Shown: positions 31,581-41,351 of the stretch, in pieces
Layout of the letters: each line of letters begins with the position of its first letter
Position numbering within the stretch: position 1 is the first letter of the stretch
From: an uncultured Pelagibacteraceae bacterium
GTDB lineage: Bacteria > Pseudomonadota > Alphaproteobacteria > Pelagibacterales > Pelagibacteraceae
NCBI GenBank assembly: GCA_902534735.1
Contig: CACARD010000004.1
Location: 35,236-99,235 of the forward strand
Length of the DNA stretch: 64,000 bases
Direction: 5' to 3'
Translations under genes and position numbers: made by a program
Notes under the pieces: model-generated
Told to the model about the DNA's origin: nothing
Databases searched by the model: none
What the model saw: the letters and a program-made list of their open reading frames with translations, nothing else

Positions 31581-33356
31581 TTAGTTGATTTTTTGTTGTT
31601 TTTTTAACTCTTTTATCTCATTAAATGTGCTTTCGCTCATATCTTTTGAAAACTTTGATTCTAATTCAGTTATCCTTTGCTCTAATTCATAATTTTTAAG
31701 ATCTTGTATAATCTCAATAAAAATTTCTAAAATTTTTTCATCATCATTTAAGTTTTTTGAAATTATATGTTTAACTGAAGCATAATTCATAACTCTATTA
31801 ATAAGATTTTTATCCACATTTAATTTTTGTAAGTCTAAGTTCAATAAATTTTCCGATTGATTTAAAATCTCGTCAAATAATTGCTTATTTTCGTCACTAT
31901 ATAATTTGACATTATCAATTAGATGAAAGTTTTCATAAATTAATTTAGGTTTAGCAATTAATACATATAAAAAAGAAAATTCTTTAATTTCAAAAGATTT
32001 TAATGATTTTGTCTCGTTGTAATAACTTTTAGTTTTGGCAAGAGATTTTGCAAATGTTTTATAATTTTTTCTAATTTTTGAATTAATATTTGGTGTTAAC
32101 TCTGAAATTTTCTCAAGAAAATACTCTAAAGTATATTTTTTTACGAAACCATCTTTAATATTTGATGCAATCTCTCTTAGTTTTTTTTCGAAAATTGCTC
32201 TTGAACTAGGACTTTCAGTTGTTTGACTCATATAATGTTCAAAAATAAATTTATGTATAGGTATAGTTTCCTGATTTGAAATTTCTAAAAATTTCTCTTT
32301 ACCAAATTTATTTACATAATTGTCAGGATCTAAATTGTCTTTTAATAGTAAAAAAGAAATTTTTTTATCAGGTTTTAATTCATCTATAATGCTCTCTGCA
32401 GCTCTTAATGCAGCTTTATAGCCACTTTGATCACCATCAAAGCATATAATGATATGATTATAGAATTGATTTAAAATTTGTATCTGGTTGCTTGTTAAAG
32501 CTGTCCCTAAGTTTGCAACTGTATTTTCTATTCCATTTTTTGATAAACCAATAACATCCATATACCCTTCAACTAGATATACATCTTCTAATTTATTTGA
32601 TAACTTTCTTGCTTTATCAAGATTATATAAGTTTGAACCCTTCTTAAAAAAAGGGGTTTCAGGGGAGTTAATATATTTAGCTAAATTTTTATTATCATCA
32701 ATAATTCTACCTCCAAAACCTATTATATTTCCTGAAATATTATTTATTGGAAAAATTATTCTGTTTCTAAATCTTGATATATGTTTCTTTCTCTTCTCAT
32801 CAAAGTAAAATAAACCTGTTTCTTTAATAGTGGTTTCATCAAAATCTTTTTTTAGTATCTCATAATAATCTTGGTCTTCTGTTACAAAACCAAGATTAAA
32901 ATTTTTAACATCTATACCTGATAGTCCTCTTTCTTTAAGATAATTTTTTGCTAGATGTGATTTTTCATTTTTAAATAATTCATTTTTATAAAATTCAGAA
33001 AAATTCTTACATATAGATTTATATAATTGCCATTTATTCTCTCTTTCTTCATCTTGTTTTGAAAATGTATAGGGTTGCATGCCTGCAAGATTTGAAAGCA
33101 TTTTGACTGCTTCTCCAAATCTAAGATTTTGGGTTTTCATTACGAAATCAAAAATATTGCCATGCTCGCTTGTGCTGAAACAGTGGTAAAATTCTTTTTC
33201 ATCATTAACTGTAAATGATGGAGTTTTCTCTGTTTTAAAAGGAGACAAACCAACGAATTCCTTACCTCTTTTTTTAAGTTTAACAGTTTTAGAAACAACT
33301 GTTGAAACTTTTAATCTAGTTTTAATTTCGTCTAAATATTCTTTTGGATATTTCAT
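31581..33356 (-). CDS. dnaG: DNA primase DnaG
   Basis: Makes RNA primers at the replication fork. It is 591 residues. An N-terminal CHC2-like domain (1-100) contains EKTPSFTV, but the zinc ligands are mostly gone: the expected C-x2-H-x17-C-x2-C reads S38, K41, C59, T62. The TOPRIM catalytic core is intact, with VEGYMDV (262-268) and DGDQSG (307-312). The C-terminal helicase-binding part (about 430-591) is divergent and ends in a coiled-coil-like Glu/Lys stretch. ATG start, overlapping the yqeY stop by 4 bp. rpoD follows. Confidence 0.95.
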   Translation of the reverse strand: MKYPKEYLDEIKTRLKVSTVVSKTVKLKKRGKEFVGLSPFKTEKTPSFTVNDEKEFYHCFSTSEHGNIFDFVMKTQNLRFGEAVKMLSNLAGMQPYTFSKQDEERENKWQLYKSICKNFSEFYKNELFKNEKSHLAKNYLKERGLSGIDVKNFNLGFVTEDQDYYEILKKDFDETTIKETGLFYFDEKRKKHISRFRNRIIFPINNISGNIIGFGGRIIDDNKNLAKYINSPETPFFKKGSNLYNLDKARKLSNKLEDVYLVEGYMDVIGLSKNGIENTVANLGTALTSNQIQILNQFYNHIIICFDGDQSGYKAALRAAESIIDELKPDKKISFLLLKDNLDPDNYVNKFGKEKFLEISNQETIPIHKFIFEHYMSQTTESPSSRAIFEKKLREIASNIKDGFVKKYTLEYFLEKISELTPNINSKIRKNYKTFAKSLAKTKSYYNETKSLKSFEIKEFSFLYVLIAKPKLIYENFHLIDNVKLYSDENKQLFDEILNQSENLLNLDLQKLNVDKNLINRVMNYASVKHIISKNLNDDEKILEIFIEIIQDLKNYELEQRITELESKFSKDMSESTFNEIKELKKQQKIN

Positions 33357-33817
33357 TGGCTATTAAGTAAATTTTTAATAATCTGACCTGCCTTCGAAAA
33401 ATCAATTGTATCAGCATGTTTTTTTTTCAATTCACCCATGACTTTACCCATATCCTTAACTGAAGAGGCTCCAGAACTTTTTATAATTTCTTCACATATC
33501 TTTTTCGTATCTTCCTCAGATAATTGCTTAGGTAAATATTCGGATAAAACATCAAGCTCTCCTTGCTCAATTTCTAATAAATCAGACCTGTTATTTTTTT
33601 TATATATTTCAATTGATTCGGATCTTTGTTTGATCATTTTTTTTAGGAGTTTTTTTATATCCTCATCATCTGTCTCCTTTTTATTTGGGCCAGATCTGTT
33701 GTTAATATCTAAGTCCTTAACTCCAGATAAAATTAACCTATAAGTTGATATCTTATTTTTATCTTTTGATTTTAAAGCATTTTTGTAATCGTTATCTATT
33801 TTATCTCTTAAGGACAT
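33353..33817 (-). CDS. yqeY: GatB/YqeY domain protein
   Basis: A 154-residue protein of the YqeY family, which shares the tail domain of GatB (the amidotransferase that makes Gln-tRNA and Asn-tRNA) and is thought to bind tRNA or assist amidation. It begins SLRDKIDNDYKNALKSKDK, then ISTYRLILSGVKD, IKQRSESIEIYKKNNR-DL-E-E--EL-VLSEYLPKQLSEE and the C-terminal GKVMGELKKKHADTIDFSKAGQIIK, all family typical. I start at ATG 33817; a TTG at 33850 would add eleven unlikely residues. First gene of yqeY-dnaG-rpoD, divergent from carA. Confidence 0.92.
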   Translation of the reverse strand: MSLRDKIDNDYKNALKSKDKNKISTYRLILSGVKDLDINNRSGPNKKETDDEDIKKLLKKMIKQRSESIEIYKKNNRSDLLEIEQGELDVLSEYLPKQLSEEDTKKICEEIIKSSGASSVKDMGKVMGELKKKHADTIDFSKAGQIIKNLLNSQ

Positions 33818-33888
33818 ATTAGAATGTACTTCATAGACAAAATTGTTCAAAAGAAAAATTGTATTTTTAAAAAATTATTATAGATCTG

Positions 33889-33917
33889 TTGCGGATAAAT
33901 ACGTTTTATTGTATTAA
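33889..33917 (+). promoter_or_regulatory. Predicted carAB promoter
   Basis: TTGCGG (33889-33894) and TATTAA (33912-33917) are separated by exactly 17 bp and would start transcription near 33924, about 15 bases before the carA TTG start. The leader contains a four-codon ORF, ATG 33928 to TGA 33942, whose stop overlaps the carA start as TTGA. Consensus match only; the region is AT-rich, so chance matches are common. Confidence 0.35.
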
Positions 33918-33938
33918 CCTTTAACTCATGAGTTGTAA

Positions 33939-35132
33939 TTGACTTTAAAACGAAAAAACAAAACTTCACATCTCTCTAATTTTAACACAGCTATTTTAGC
34001 TCTTGATAATAAATCAGTCTTTAAAGGGATTGGACTGGGATATATAGGAGAAGCAACCGGAGAGGTATGCTTTAATACCTCTTTAACTGGTTATCAAGAA
34101 ATCATATCTGATCCATCGTATGCAGGACAGATAATAAATTTTACATTTCCGCACATTGGAAACGTTGGGGCTAATAAAGAAGATATAGAGTCTGATAAAA
34201 TATGGACAAGGGGAGTTATTTTTAATTCAGAGATAACAAGTCCTTCTAACTATAGATCTCTACAAAATTTAGATAAATGGCTTAAAAAGAATAAAATAGT
34301 AGGAATAACTGGTCTCGATACAAGAAGTTTAACAAATTTTATAAGAGATAAAGGGGCTCCAAAAGGAACAATATCAAACAATAAAAATGGTAAATTTAAT
34401 ATTAATAAACTTATAAATAAATCAATAAAATGGCCCGGTTTAAACGGAATGGATCTTGCTCAAGAGGTCACAACAAATAAAACTTATATTTGGAAAGGAT
34501 ACAAAACTTGGAAAAAAAATAAGGGCTATGAAAAAAATAATAAGAAGAAATTTAGGGTTGTGGCGATAGATTATGGAATTAAAAAAAATATACTTAGGTA
34601 TTTTTCCGATTTTGATTGCGAAGTTAAAGTTGTTTCCTGCAAGGAAAATGCAAATAATATACTTAATCTAAAACCTCATGGAATTTTTTTGTCAAACGGT
34701 CCTGGGGATCCTGCTGCAACAGGAAAGTATGCAATTAAAGTTGTAAAAAATTTAATAAAAAAAAATATTCCATTATTTGGGATATGTTTGGGTCATCAAA
34801 TATTAGCTTTAGCTTTAGATGCAAAAACCAAAAAGATGAAATTAGGACATAGGGGTGCAAATCATCCAGTAAAAAATTTAATTACAAAGAAAGTTGAAAT
34901 TACAAGTCAAAATCATGGATTTGAAGTTATTAAACAAAGCTTAAAAAAAAATACAGAAATAACTCACCTATCATTGTTCGATAATTCAATAGAGGGAATA
35001 AGATTAAAAAATAAACCAGTTTTCTCAGTCCAGTATCATCCTGAAGCTAATCCTGGACCACAAGATAGTAAATATTTATTTAGTAACTTTTTTAGAGAAA
35101 TAAAAAAATATGCCAAAAAGAAAAGACATTAA
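33939..35132 (+). CDS. carA: Carbamoyl-phosphate synthase small subunit
   Basis: Glutaminase subunit that supplies ammonia to CarB for carbamoyl phosphate (arginine and pyrimidine synthesis). It is 397 residues. The N-terminal CarA domain has [14 protein letters not shown] and DPSYAGQI. The class I amidotransferase domain has nucleophile C283 (in GICLGHQ) with H367 and E369 (in YHPEA). The start codon is TTG at 33939, supported by lack of any other in-frame start before the conserved domain and by a weak upstream GAG. The 3' end overlaps carB by 23 bp. Confidence 0.96.
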   Translation: MTLKRKNKTSHLSNFNTAILALDNKSVFKGIGLGYIGEATGEVCFNTSLTGYQEIISDPSYAGQIINFTFPHIGNVGANKEDIESDKIWTRGVIFNSEITSPSNYRSLQNLDKWLKKNKIVGITGLDTRSLTNFIRDKGAPKGTISNNKNGKFNINKLINKSIKWPGLNGMDLAQEVTTNKTYIWKGYKTWKKNKGYEKNNKKKFRVVAIDYGIKKNILRYFSDFDCEVKVVSCKENANNILNLKPHGIFLSNGPGDPAATGKYAIKVVKNLIKKNIPLFGICLGHQILALALDAKTKKMKLGHRGANHPVKNLITKKVEITSQNHGFEVIKQSLKKNTEITHLSLFDNSIEGIRLKNKPVFSVQYHPEANPGPQDSKYLFSNFFREIKKYAKKKRH

Positions 35133-38100
35133 AAAAATTTTAGTTATTGGAGCTGGTCCAATTATTATTGGTCAAGCTTGTGAATTTGATTATTCAGGAA
35201 CGCAAGCATGCAAAGCATTAAAAGATGAAGGTTATAAAGTAATATTAATCAATTCAAATCCAGCAACTATAATGACTGATCCTGGTGTTGCTGATAAAAC
35301 TTATATCGAACCAATATCTTTGGAAGTACTAGAGGAAGTGATCAAAAAAGAAAGGCCTGATGCTATTCTACCTACAATGGGCGGTCAAACAGCATTAAAT
35401 CTTGCAATTAACGCAGAGAAAATTGGTTTGCTTAAAAAGTATAAAATTGAACTTATCGGAGCAAACTCTAGGGCAATAGCTAATGCTGAAGATAGAAAAA
35501 AATTTAGAAAGAATATGTCTGATATTGGTATTGATTTACCAAAATCAGAAGTTCTTAATAAATTTTCAGGCGCAAAAAAATGTTTAAACAAAATTGGTCT
35601 TCCTGCAATTATTAGACCTTCATTTACTTTGGGGGGATTAGGTGGAGGGATTGCAAGAACAAAAAAAGATTTTTTTAAAATTGTAAGAGAAGGAATGAAT
35701 GAGTCTCCCCAAAATCAGGTTTTAGTTGAAGAATGTTTAGATGGGTGGAAAGAATTTGAGATGGAGGTTGTAAGAGATCGAAATGATAATTGTATAATTA
35801 TCTGTTCAATAGAAAATGTTGATCCAATGGGAACTCATACCGGTGACTCTGTTACAATAGCTCCTGCATTAACATTAACAGATAAAGAGTACCAAGTAAT
35901 GCGAAATGCATCTATTGCTTGCTTAAGAAAAATAGGTGTTGAAACTGGAGGTTCAAATGTTCAATTCGCCATAAATCCAAAAAATGGAAGAATGGTAATT
36001 ATTGAAATGAACCCTAGGGTTTCAAGATCATCTGCATTAGCTTCTAAAGCAACTGGCTTTCCAATAGCAAAAGTGGCCGCAAAATTAGCAGTTGGCTATA
36101 CTCTTGATGAACTACAAAATGAAATAACTAAAGTAACACCAGCTTCTTTTGAACCAACAATCGATTACGTTGTAACAAAAATTCCAAGGTTTACGTTTGA
36201 AAAATTCTCTGACACAGAAGCAATTTTAGGCACATCCATGAGATCAGTTGGTGAAGCAATGGCAATTGGGAGAAACTTCAAAGAATCTTTTCAAAAAGCC
36301 CTGGTATCACTTGAAACTGGTTTATCAGGATTAGATAATATTTTTAACTATTCAAAAAAAGAAATCCTAAAAAATTTAAAAATCAATATTCCAAACAAAT
36401 TACTTCTGATTGCTGAAGCTTTTAGAAAAAAAATTTCTTTAGATATTATATATAAATTATCAAAGGTAGATCCTTGGTTTTTAAATCAAATTAAGGAAAT
36501 AGTTGATGAAGAAAAAATACTAATTTCAAAAGGACTGCCCAAAACTTTTGGGGAATTTAATAGAATAAAATCAATAGGCTTTTCTGACAAAAAGATCTCA
36601 CAATTGACTGGTCAAAAAGAAACGATCGTCAAATCAAGAAGAAAAGCGCTAAAAGTTATGCCTGTTTTTAAAAAAGTTGATACCTGTGCTGCTGAATTCA
36701 AATCTTTCACACCTTATATGTATTCTACATATCAAAGAAATTTTTCTATTAAAACAGAATGTGAAGCTGAGCCAAGCAATAAAAAGAAAATAATAATTTT
36801 AGGTGGAGGACCAAATAGAATTGGCCAAGGTATAGAGTTTGATTATTGCTGTTGTCAGGCTAGTTTTTCTTTAAAAGAAGCAGGTTTTGAAACAATAATG
36901 ATAAATTGTAACCCGGAAACAGTTTCTACAGATTATGATACAAGCGATAGATTATATTTTGAGCCTTTAATTGAAGAGTATGTTGAGAATATAATTTTAA
37001 AAGAAAAATCAAAAGGAAATCTAATTGGAATTATTGCACAATTTGGAGGCCAAACCCCTATCAAATTAGCTAAATTTTTAGATGAAAATAAATTACCTAT
37101 TCTAGGGACACAATATAAATCGATTGATCTTGCAGAAGATAGGGACAGATTTAGAGAGTTGCTTATAAAGCTTAAATTAAAACAAGCTGAAAGTGGAATA
37201 GCCTACAAATTTGATCAAGCTATTAATGTTGCTGAAAAAATTGGATTACCAGTAGTTGTGCGACCTTCTTATGTTTTGGGAGGAAGGGCTATGGAAATTG
37301 TTCATGACAAAAGTCAATTGAAACAATTTATTAATGAGGCCTTCAAGGCATCAGAACAAAATCCAATCTTAATTGATAAATTTATCGACAATGCAATGGA
37401 AGTAGATGTAGATGCAATTTCTGACGGAAAAGACGTTTATGTTGCTGGAATAATGCAACATATTGAAGAAGCCGGGATTCATTCTGGAGACTCTGCTTGT
37501 TGCTTGCCGCCGGTATCAATAAAGGCAAATCTTTTAAGAGAACTTAAAATACAAACAAGAAAATTAGCTCTGGCTTTAAAGGTTAAAGGATTTTTAAATA
37601 TTCAATTCGCAATTAAAAATGATGAAATTTTTGTCATTGAAGTTAATCCTAGGGCAAGCAGAACTGTACCCTTTGTTTCAAAAGCAAACGGTATTCCACT
37701 TGCAAAAATTGCATCAAGAATAATGTCTGGGGAAAAATTAAGTAAGTATAAATTAAAATACAAAACCAATAAAAAATTTGCTGTTAAGGAAGCAGTATTT
37801 CCATTCAATAAATTTCCAGATAGTGATTTATTACTTGGCCCTGAGATGAAGTCTACTGGTGAGGTAATGGGTTTTGATGATGATTTTGGAATGGCTGTTG
37901 CAAAAAGTCAAATTGCTGCTTCAAATTCATTACCAACGAAGGGTATGGCATTCTTATCAGTAAAAGACTCGCATAAACAAGAAATAATAGGTGTTGCTCA
38001 AAGATTAATCAAACTTGGATTTACACTTTCTGCAACCAAAGGAACTTCAGAGATTTTAAAACAAAATGGAATGAAATGTAAAAAAATTAATAAAGTGAGC

Positions 38101-38334
38101 AGTGGTAGACCACATATTGTTGATGTTTTAAATTCAAAAAAAATATCTTTGGTAATAAATACTGGAGGCGGGAACTCTGAGCACAGAATTAGTGATGCAA
38201 GAGCATTAAGAAGAGGAACTCTTGCAAATAAAATCCCTTACTGTACTAATATGTCTACAGCCTATTCATTCTTAGAAGCAATTAAATCTTTAAAAACAAC
38301 GAAGTTAAGAGTTAAATCTCTGCAAGATAATTAA
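35110..38334 (+). CDS. carB: Carbamoyl-phosphate synthase large subunit
   Basis: A 1074-residue synthase made of two homologous ATP-grasp halves, with the tunnel receiving ammonia from CarA. The first half has [17 protein letters not shown] (about 14-30), the second [17 protein letters not shown] (about 565-580). Each half has the E-NPR-SR metal site ([10 protein letters not shown] and [10 protein letters not shown]). The last about 140 residues form the MGS-like allosteric domain ([21 protein letters not shown]). ATG start inside the carA 3' end, consistent with translational coupling. Full length, no break seen. Confidence 0.97.
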   Translation: MPKRKDIKKILVIGAGPIIIGQACEFDYSGTQACKALKDEGYKVILINSNPATIMTDPGVADKTYIEPISLEVLEEVIKKERPDAILPTMGGQTALNLAINAEKIGLLKKYKIELIGANSRAIANAEDRKKFRKNMSDIGIDLPKSEVLNKFSGAKKCLNKIGLPAIIRPSFTLGGLGGGIARTKKDFFKIVREGMNESPQNQVLVEECLDGWKEFEMEVVRDRNDNCIIICSIENVDPMGTHTGDSVTIAPALTLTDKEYQVMRNASIACLRKIGVETGGSNVQFAINPKNGRMVIIEMNPRVSRSSALASKATGFPIAKVAAKLAVGYTLDELQNEITKVTPASFEPTIDYVVTKIPRFTFEKFSDTEAILGTSMRSVGEAMAIGRNFKESFQKALVSLETGLSGLDNIFNYSKKEILKNLKINIPNKLLLIAEAFRKKISLDIIYKLSKVDPWFLNQIKEIVDEEKILISKGLPKTFGEFNRIKSIGFSDKKISQLTGQKETIVKSRRKALKVMPVFKKVDTCAAEFKSFTPYMYSTYQRNFSIKTECEAEPSNKKKIIILGGGPNRIGQGIEFDYCCCQASFSLKEAGFETIMINCNPETVSTDYDTSDRLYFEPLIEEYVENIILKEKSKGNLIGIIAQFGGQTPIKLAKFLDENKLPILGTQYKSIDLAEDRDRFRELLIKLKLKQAESGIAYKFDQAINVAEKIGLPVVVRPSYVLGGRAMEIVHDKSQLKQFINEAFKASEQNPILIDKFIDNAMEVDVDAISDGKDVYVAGIMQHIEEAGIHSGDSACCLPPVSIKANLLRELKIQTRKLALALKVKGFLNIQFAIKNDEIFVIEVNPRASRTVPFVSKANGIPLAKIASRIMSGEKLSKYKLKYKTNKKFAVKEAVFPFNKFPDSDLLLGPEMKSTGEVMGFDDDFGMAVAKSQIAASNSLPTKGMAFLSVKDSHKQEIIGVAQRLIKLGFTLSATKGTSEILKQNGMKCKKINKVSSGRPHIVDVLNSKKISLVINTGGGNSEHRISDARALRRGTLANKIPYCTNMSTAYSFLEAIKSLKTTKLRVKSLQDN

Positions 38335-38336
38335 TT

Positions 38337-38999
38337 TTAATTGACTTTCCAATCTGTCTCAAATGTAACATAATTTACTTGAAGACATCTTCTCTCATTT
38401 ACTATTTCTTTTTTTTCCATACCATGCCAAGTATTAGGACCACTTGAGAAGAAATAGCCATAATTATCCTTATAAGGAACAGTTTTTGCTAATTTTAGAT
38501 TTTCATCATAAAAATCTGTACCTAAATCTTCTTTTTCATTATGCTTATTTACGAATAATAAACATGACATCAGTTTCTCTTTAATATCGCAATGTGGTTT
38601 TAACCAGAATCCTTTTCTATCACAGATAACCTCAACTCTTACATATGAATTTGAAAGATCTTTATTTATCATTTCAGAAATTTTTTTATAAGTTGATGGA
38701 TTTTGAAGTTCTTTAATAAATTCAACAAGATTGGGAAATTGATTTGAGTTTTCTTTGGTCACAAAACATCTAAATTTTAGTGCCTTGCCTCCGTCTGATA
38801 TACCTTCTCTAAACTTACCTTCGCCTCCATCAATTGCTCTAGTACCATCGTAGTTTAAATTATGCTCTATCGGATTAGCTATATCAGCATTTATAATTTC
38901 CTGAACTTGGGCATCAGTTAGTGGTTGATTTAATTCCCAATGTTCAAAGGGGGATTTATGATTTGAAGAATTTTTCAATATTGAATTTAAAAATGCCAT
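38337..38999 (-). CDS. Putative 2-oxoglutarate/Fe(II)-dependent oxygenase
   Basis: A 220-residue protein with the 2OG-Fe(II) oxygenase facial triad pattern: H136-x-D138 (KPHCD) and H192 (NTWHGM), followed by an arginine pair R203/R204 that could bind 2-oxoglutarate. The region between is beta-rich (MSCLLFVNK, YGYFFSSGPN), fitting a jelly-roll fold. The substrate is unknown. It overlaps the ELM1-family gene by one base (ATG of this gene shares its last base with that gene's stop side), so the two form a pair on the minus strand. It is convergent with carB, with only two bases between stops. Confidence 0.75.
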   Translation of the reverse strand: MAFLNSILKNSSNHKSPFEHWELNQPLTDAQVQEIINADIANPIEHNLNYDGTRAIDGGEGKFREGISDGGKALKFRCFVTKENSNQFPNLVEFIKELQNPSTYKKISEMINKDLSNSYVRVEVICDRKGFWLKPHCDIKEKLMSCLLFVNKHNEKEDLGTDFYDENLKLAKTVPYKDNYGYFFSSGPNTWHGMEKKEIVNERRCLQVNYVTFETDWKVN

Positions 39000-39946
39000 T
39001 ATAATTGAATTTTATCTTTAATGATATTTGCTACTCTATTCGTTTCATCTAATTTTTCATAGTTCCAATTTTCTAGTTTTTCTCCCAATTCTTTTACAAT
39101 ATTCATTTCTTGAAATAATTTTCTAAAATTTTTAAACCTTTTATCACTTTTTTTAGGTGGAATAGTGGCAACATAAATTGGTTTTCCTGTTAAAGCTGCC
39201 TCTGAAATCATAGAGCTTGAATCGCACGTAATAACTATATGTTTTGATATTGCAAGCGCACTTAAATAGGCTTTCTTATCAACACCATCTAATACTAAAT
39301 TATCGTTTCCAAAATATATTTTTGCATGTTCTATAGTTCCCTTTGGCGTTCTCATAGAAGGGATGACTACTAAATTAAGATTATTTTCTTTAACTAAATA
39401 ATTTACTTTTGAAAAAATTTCTTGGATATTTCTATCTGAATAATCATAATACTGGGTAGGACCACCAATTATTAAAGAAATTATATTTTTATCCCTCAAT
39501 TTGCTTGAAATACTGAACAAATATTCTTTGTCTTTTTCAATTTCTTCACTTGTTAAATAATGAATAGCTCCTTTTGTTTTTAATACATTATCTCCATCAA
39601 GATTATCGTGCTCTGGCACTACAACTAGATCAAAATTATCAAGTTTTATCTTTGGGTTTTGAATATGAATGTTAAATACTTTTTTCTTTGAATTTTTTTT
39701 TAAGAATAAAGATGGAATAATACTTTTTCTTCCACATGAAATTATTAAATCAACATCTTCACATTCAATTTTTTTAAAAACTGAGTCGGATATTGGAGTG
39801 AATTTTGGCGGTATAACTTTCCAGAAACCTTTTGTTTCAACTGTGTGGTGAGAATAATTTATATCTAAAGCTTTAGCCAAACCTTCAACTTGGCTAATCA
39901 TCCCATGCATACCTTCTGTTAATAATATACCTTTCAATTTAGTCAT
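38999..39946 (-). CDS. ELM1/GtrOC1-like (DUF1022) family protein
   Basis: A 315-residue protein that resembles the ELM1 family, named after a plant mitochondrial fission factor and common in alphaproteobacteria. Pattern seen: LLTEGMHGMISQVEGLAKAL (about 8-27), DLIISCGRKSIIPSLFL, VFNIHIQNPKI--DNFDLVVVPEHD, a GGPTQYY loop and near the end VITCDSSSMISEAALTGKPIYVATIPPK. The two-domain layout and the last segment look like a GT-B glycosyltransferase, so a role in envelope sugar transfer is as likely as anything related to fission. The start is 21 bp from the divergent trxB start. Function not established. Confidence 0.8.
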   Translation of the reverse strand: MTKLKGILLTEGMHGMISQVEGLAKALDINYSHHTVETKGFWKVIPPKFTPISDSVFKKIECEDVDLIISCGRKSIIPSLFLKKNSKKKVFNIHIQNPKIKLDNFDLVVVPEHDNLDGDNVLKTKGAIHYLTSEEIEKDKEYLFSISSKLRDKNIISLIIGGPTQYYDYSDRNIQEIFSKVNYLVKENNLNLVVIPSMRTPKGTIEHAKIYFGNDNLVLDGVDKKAYLSALAISKHIVITCDSSSMISEAALTGKPIYVATIPPKKSDKRFKNFRKLFQEMNIVKELGEKLENWNYEKLDETNRVANIIKDKIQL

Positions 39947-39967
39947 TAATCATTATATAGCTTTCAT

Positions 39968-40915
39968 ATGAGTGAAAATCCAACTAAACACACAAAAGTG
40001 TTAATAATTGGGTCAGGTCCCGCTGGATATACAGCAGCAATTTATGCTGCAAGAGCAATGTTAAAACCAATATTAGTTCATGGCATGGAACCTGGTGGCC
40101 AATTAACAACAACAACCGATGTTGAAAATTTCCCTGGATTCAAAGATGTAATACAAGGGCCATGGCTTATGGATCAAATGAAAGGTCAGGCAGAAGTAGT
40201 TGGAACTGAAATGATACAAGATCATATTGCATCAGTGGACTTAAAATCTAAGCCATTTAAAGCTGTTGGAGATAGCGGCCAAATTTATGAAGCAGACTCA
40301 ATAATTATTTCAACAGGAGCTCAAGCTAGATGGTTAAATATTGACTCAGAGCAAAGCTTCAGAGGTTTTGGTGTATCTGCATGTGCAACATGTGATGGAT
40401 TTTTCTTTAAAGACAAAATTGTAGCAGTTGTTGGAGGTGGAAATGCTGCGGTCGAAGAAGCTATGTTTTTAACAAAATTTGCCTCAAAGGTTCAGCTTAT
40501 ACACAGAAGAGATAGTTTGAGAGCAGAAAAATTACTTCAAAAGAAATTAATGGAAAATAAAAAAATTGAAATAATTTGGGACTCTGTTGTTGATGAAGTT
40601 ATTGGGGATAATGATCCTAAAAATGTAACTGGATTAAAAATTAAAAATGTTAAAACAAATAAAGTAGATGAACTAAAAATCGATGGATTATTTATAGCTA
40701 TAGGACATGATCCAGCAACTTCATTATTTAAAGATCAGTTAGAAATGGATAAAGAAGGATATTTAGTTACAAAGAATGATTCGACAGAAACCAATATTCC
40801 AGGTGTATTCGCCGCTGGAGATGTAAAAGATAAAATATTTAGACAAGCAGTAACAGCCGCTGGAATGGGATGTATGGCCGCTTTAGAGGCGGAAAAGTTT
40901 CTTTCCCACGATTGA
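39968..40915 (+). CDS. trxB: Thioredoxin-disulfide reductase
   Basis: NADPH- and FAD-dependent enzyme that reduces thioredoxin in the cytoplasm. It is 315 residues. FAD site GSGPAG (15-20), redox-active CATC (139-142), NADPH site GGGNAA (156-161) and HRRD (179-182, which supports NADPH use), and C-terminal FAD motif GVFAAGDVKD. ATG start. Family length is normal and all motifs are intact. Confidence 0.97.
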   Translation: MSENPTKHTKVLIIGSGPAGYTAAIYAARAMLKPILVHGMEPGGQLTTTTDVENFPGFKDVIQGPWLMDQMKGQAEVVGTEMIQDHIASVDLKSKPFKAVGDSGQIYEADSIIISTGAQARWLNIDSEQSFRGFGVSACATCDGFFFKDKIVAVVGGGNAAVEEAMFLTKFASKVQLIHRRDSLRAEKLLQKKLMENKKIEIIWDSVVDEVIGDNDPKNVTGLKIKNVKTNKVDELKIDGLFIAIGHDPATSLFKDQLEMDKEGYLVTKNDSTETNIPGVFAAGDVKDKIFRQAVTAAGMGCMAALEAEKFLSHD

Positions 40916-40974
40916 TTATATTCCAATAAAATTGATCTAGAATAAATATTTGAATTAAAATATAAATTAATTAG

Positions 40975-41349
40975 ATGGAAAATATCGTAAAACAAATCCA
41001 GCTTGTCGCTTTAGTAATCATTTTAGTTAGTACAGTGATTGCTTTTGGACAAGAGATGTATCAGATGATACTCGTACAAAGGGTTACTTTAGCAGATCTG
41101 CTTTTACTTTTTCTATATCTTGAAGTGCTTGCAATGGTTAGAGTTTTTTGGGAAAGCCAATCAATTCAAATTACACTGCCGTTATTTATTGCTATAACTG
41201 CACTTGCTAGATTTATTATTTTACAAGGAAAATCTCTAAATCCAGAGATATTACTATATGAAGCAGGTGCTATTGTTTTAATTGCTTTAGCAATTGTAAT
41301 TTTAAGATTTAGAAATTCTTCACTAATTGGACTAAATAAAAAAAAATAG
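40975..41349 (+). CDS. PsiE-family membrane protein
   Basis: A 124-residue integral membrane protein with four hydrophobic helices (about 8-28, 38-58, 66-82 and 92-110). It fits the phosphate-starvation-inducible PsiE family: a central LEVLAMVRVFWE segment and the ALARFIILQGK segment are family-like. The biochemical role of PsiE is not known. It follows trxB by 59 bp and ends 2 bp before the convergent aminotransferase stop. I see no recognisable Pho box upstream. Confidence 0.8.
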   Translation: MENIVKQIQLVALVIILVSTVIAFGQEMYQMILVQRVTLADLLLLFLYLEVLAMVRVFWESQSIQITLPLFIAITALARFIILQGKSLNPEILLYEAGAIVLIALAIVILRFRNSSLIGLNKKK

Positions 41350-41351
41350 GT

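Noticed and set aside
33438..33743. 101-codon plus-strand frame opposite yqeY
   Set aside because: Ser/Ile-rich shadow of a conserved gene; no start signal.
40735..40995. 86-codon minus-strand frame across the trxB end
   Set aside because: Covers the conserved FAD-binding end of trxB in reverse and has no feature of its own.
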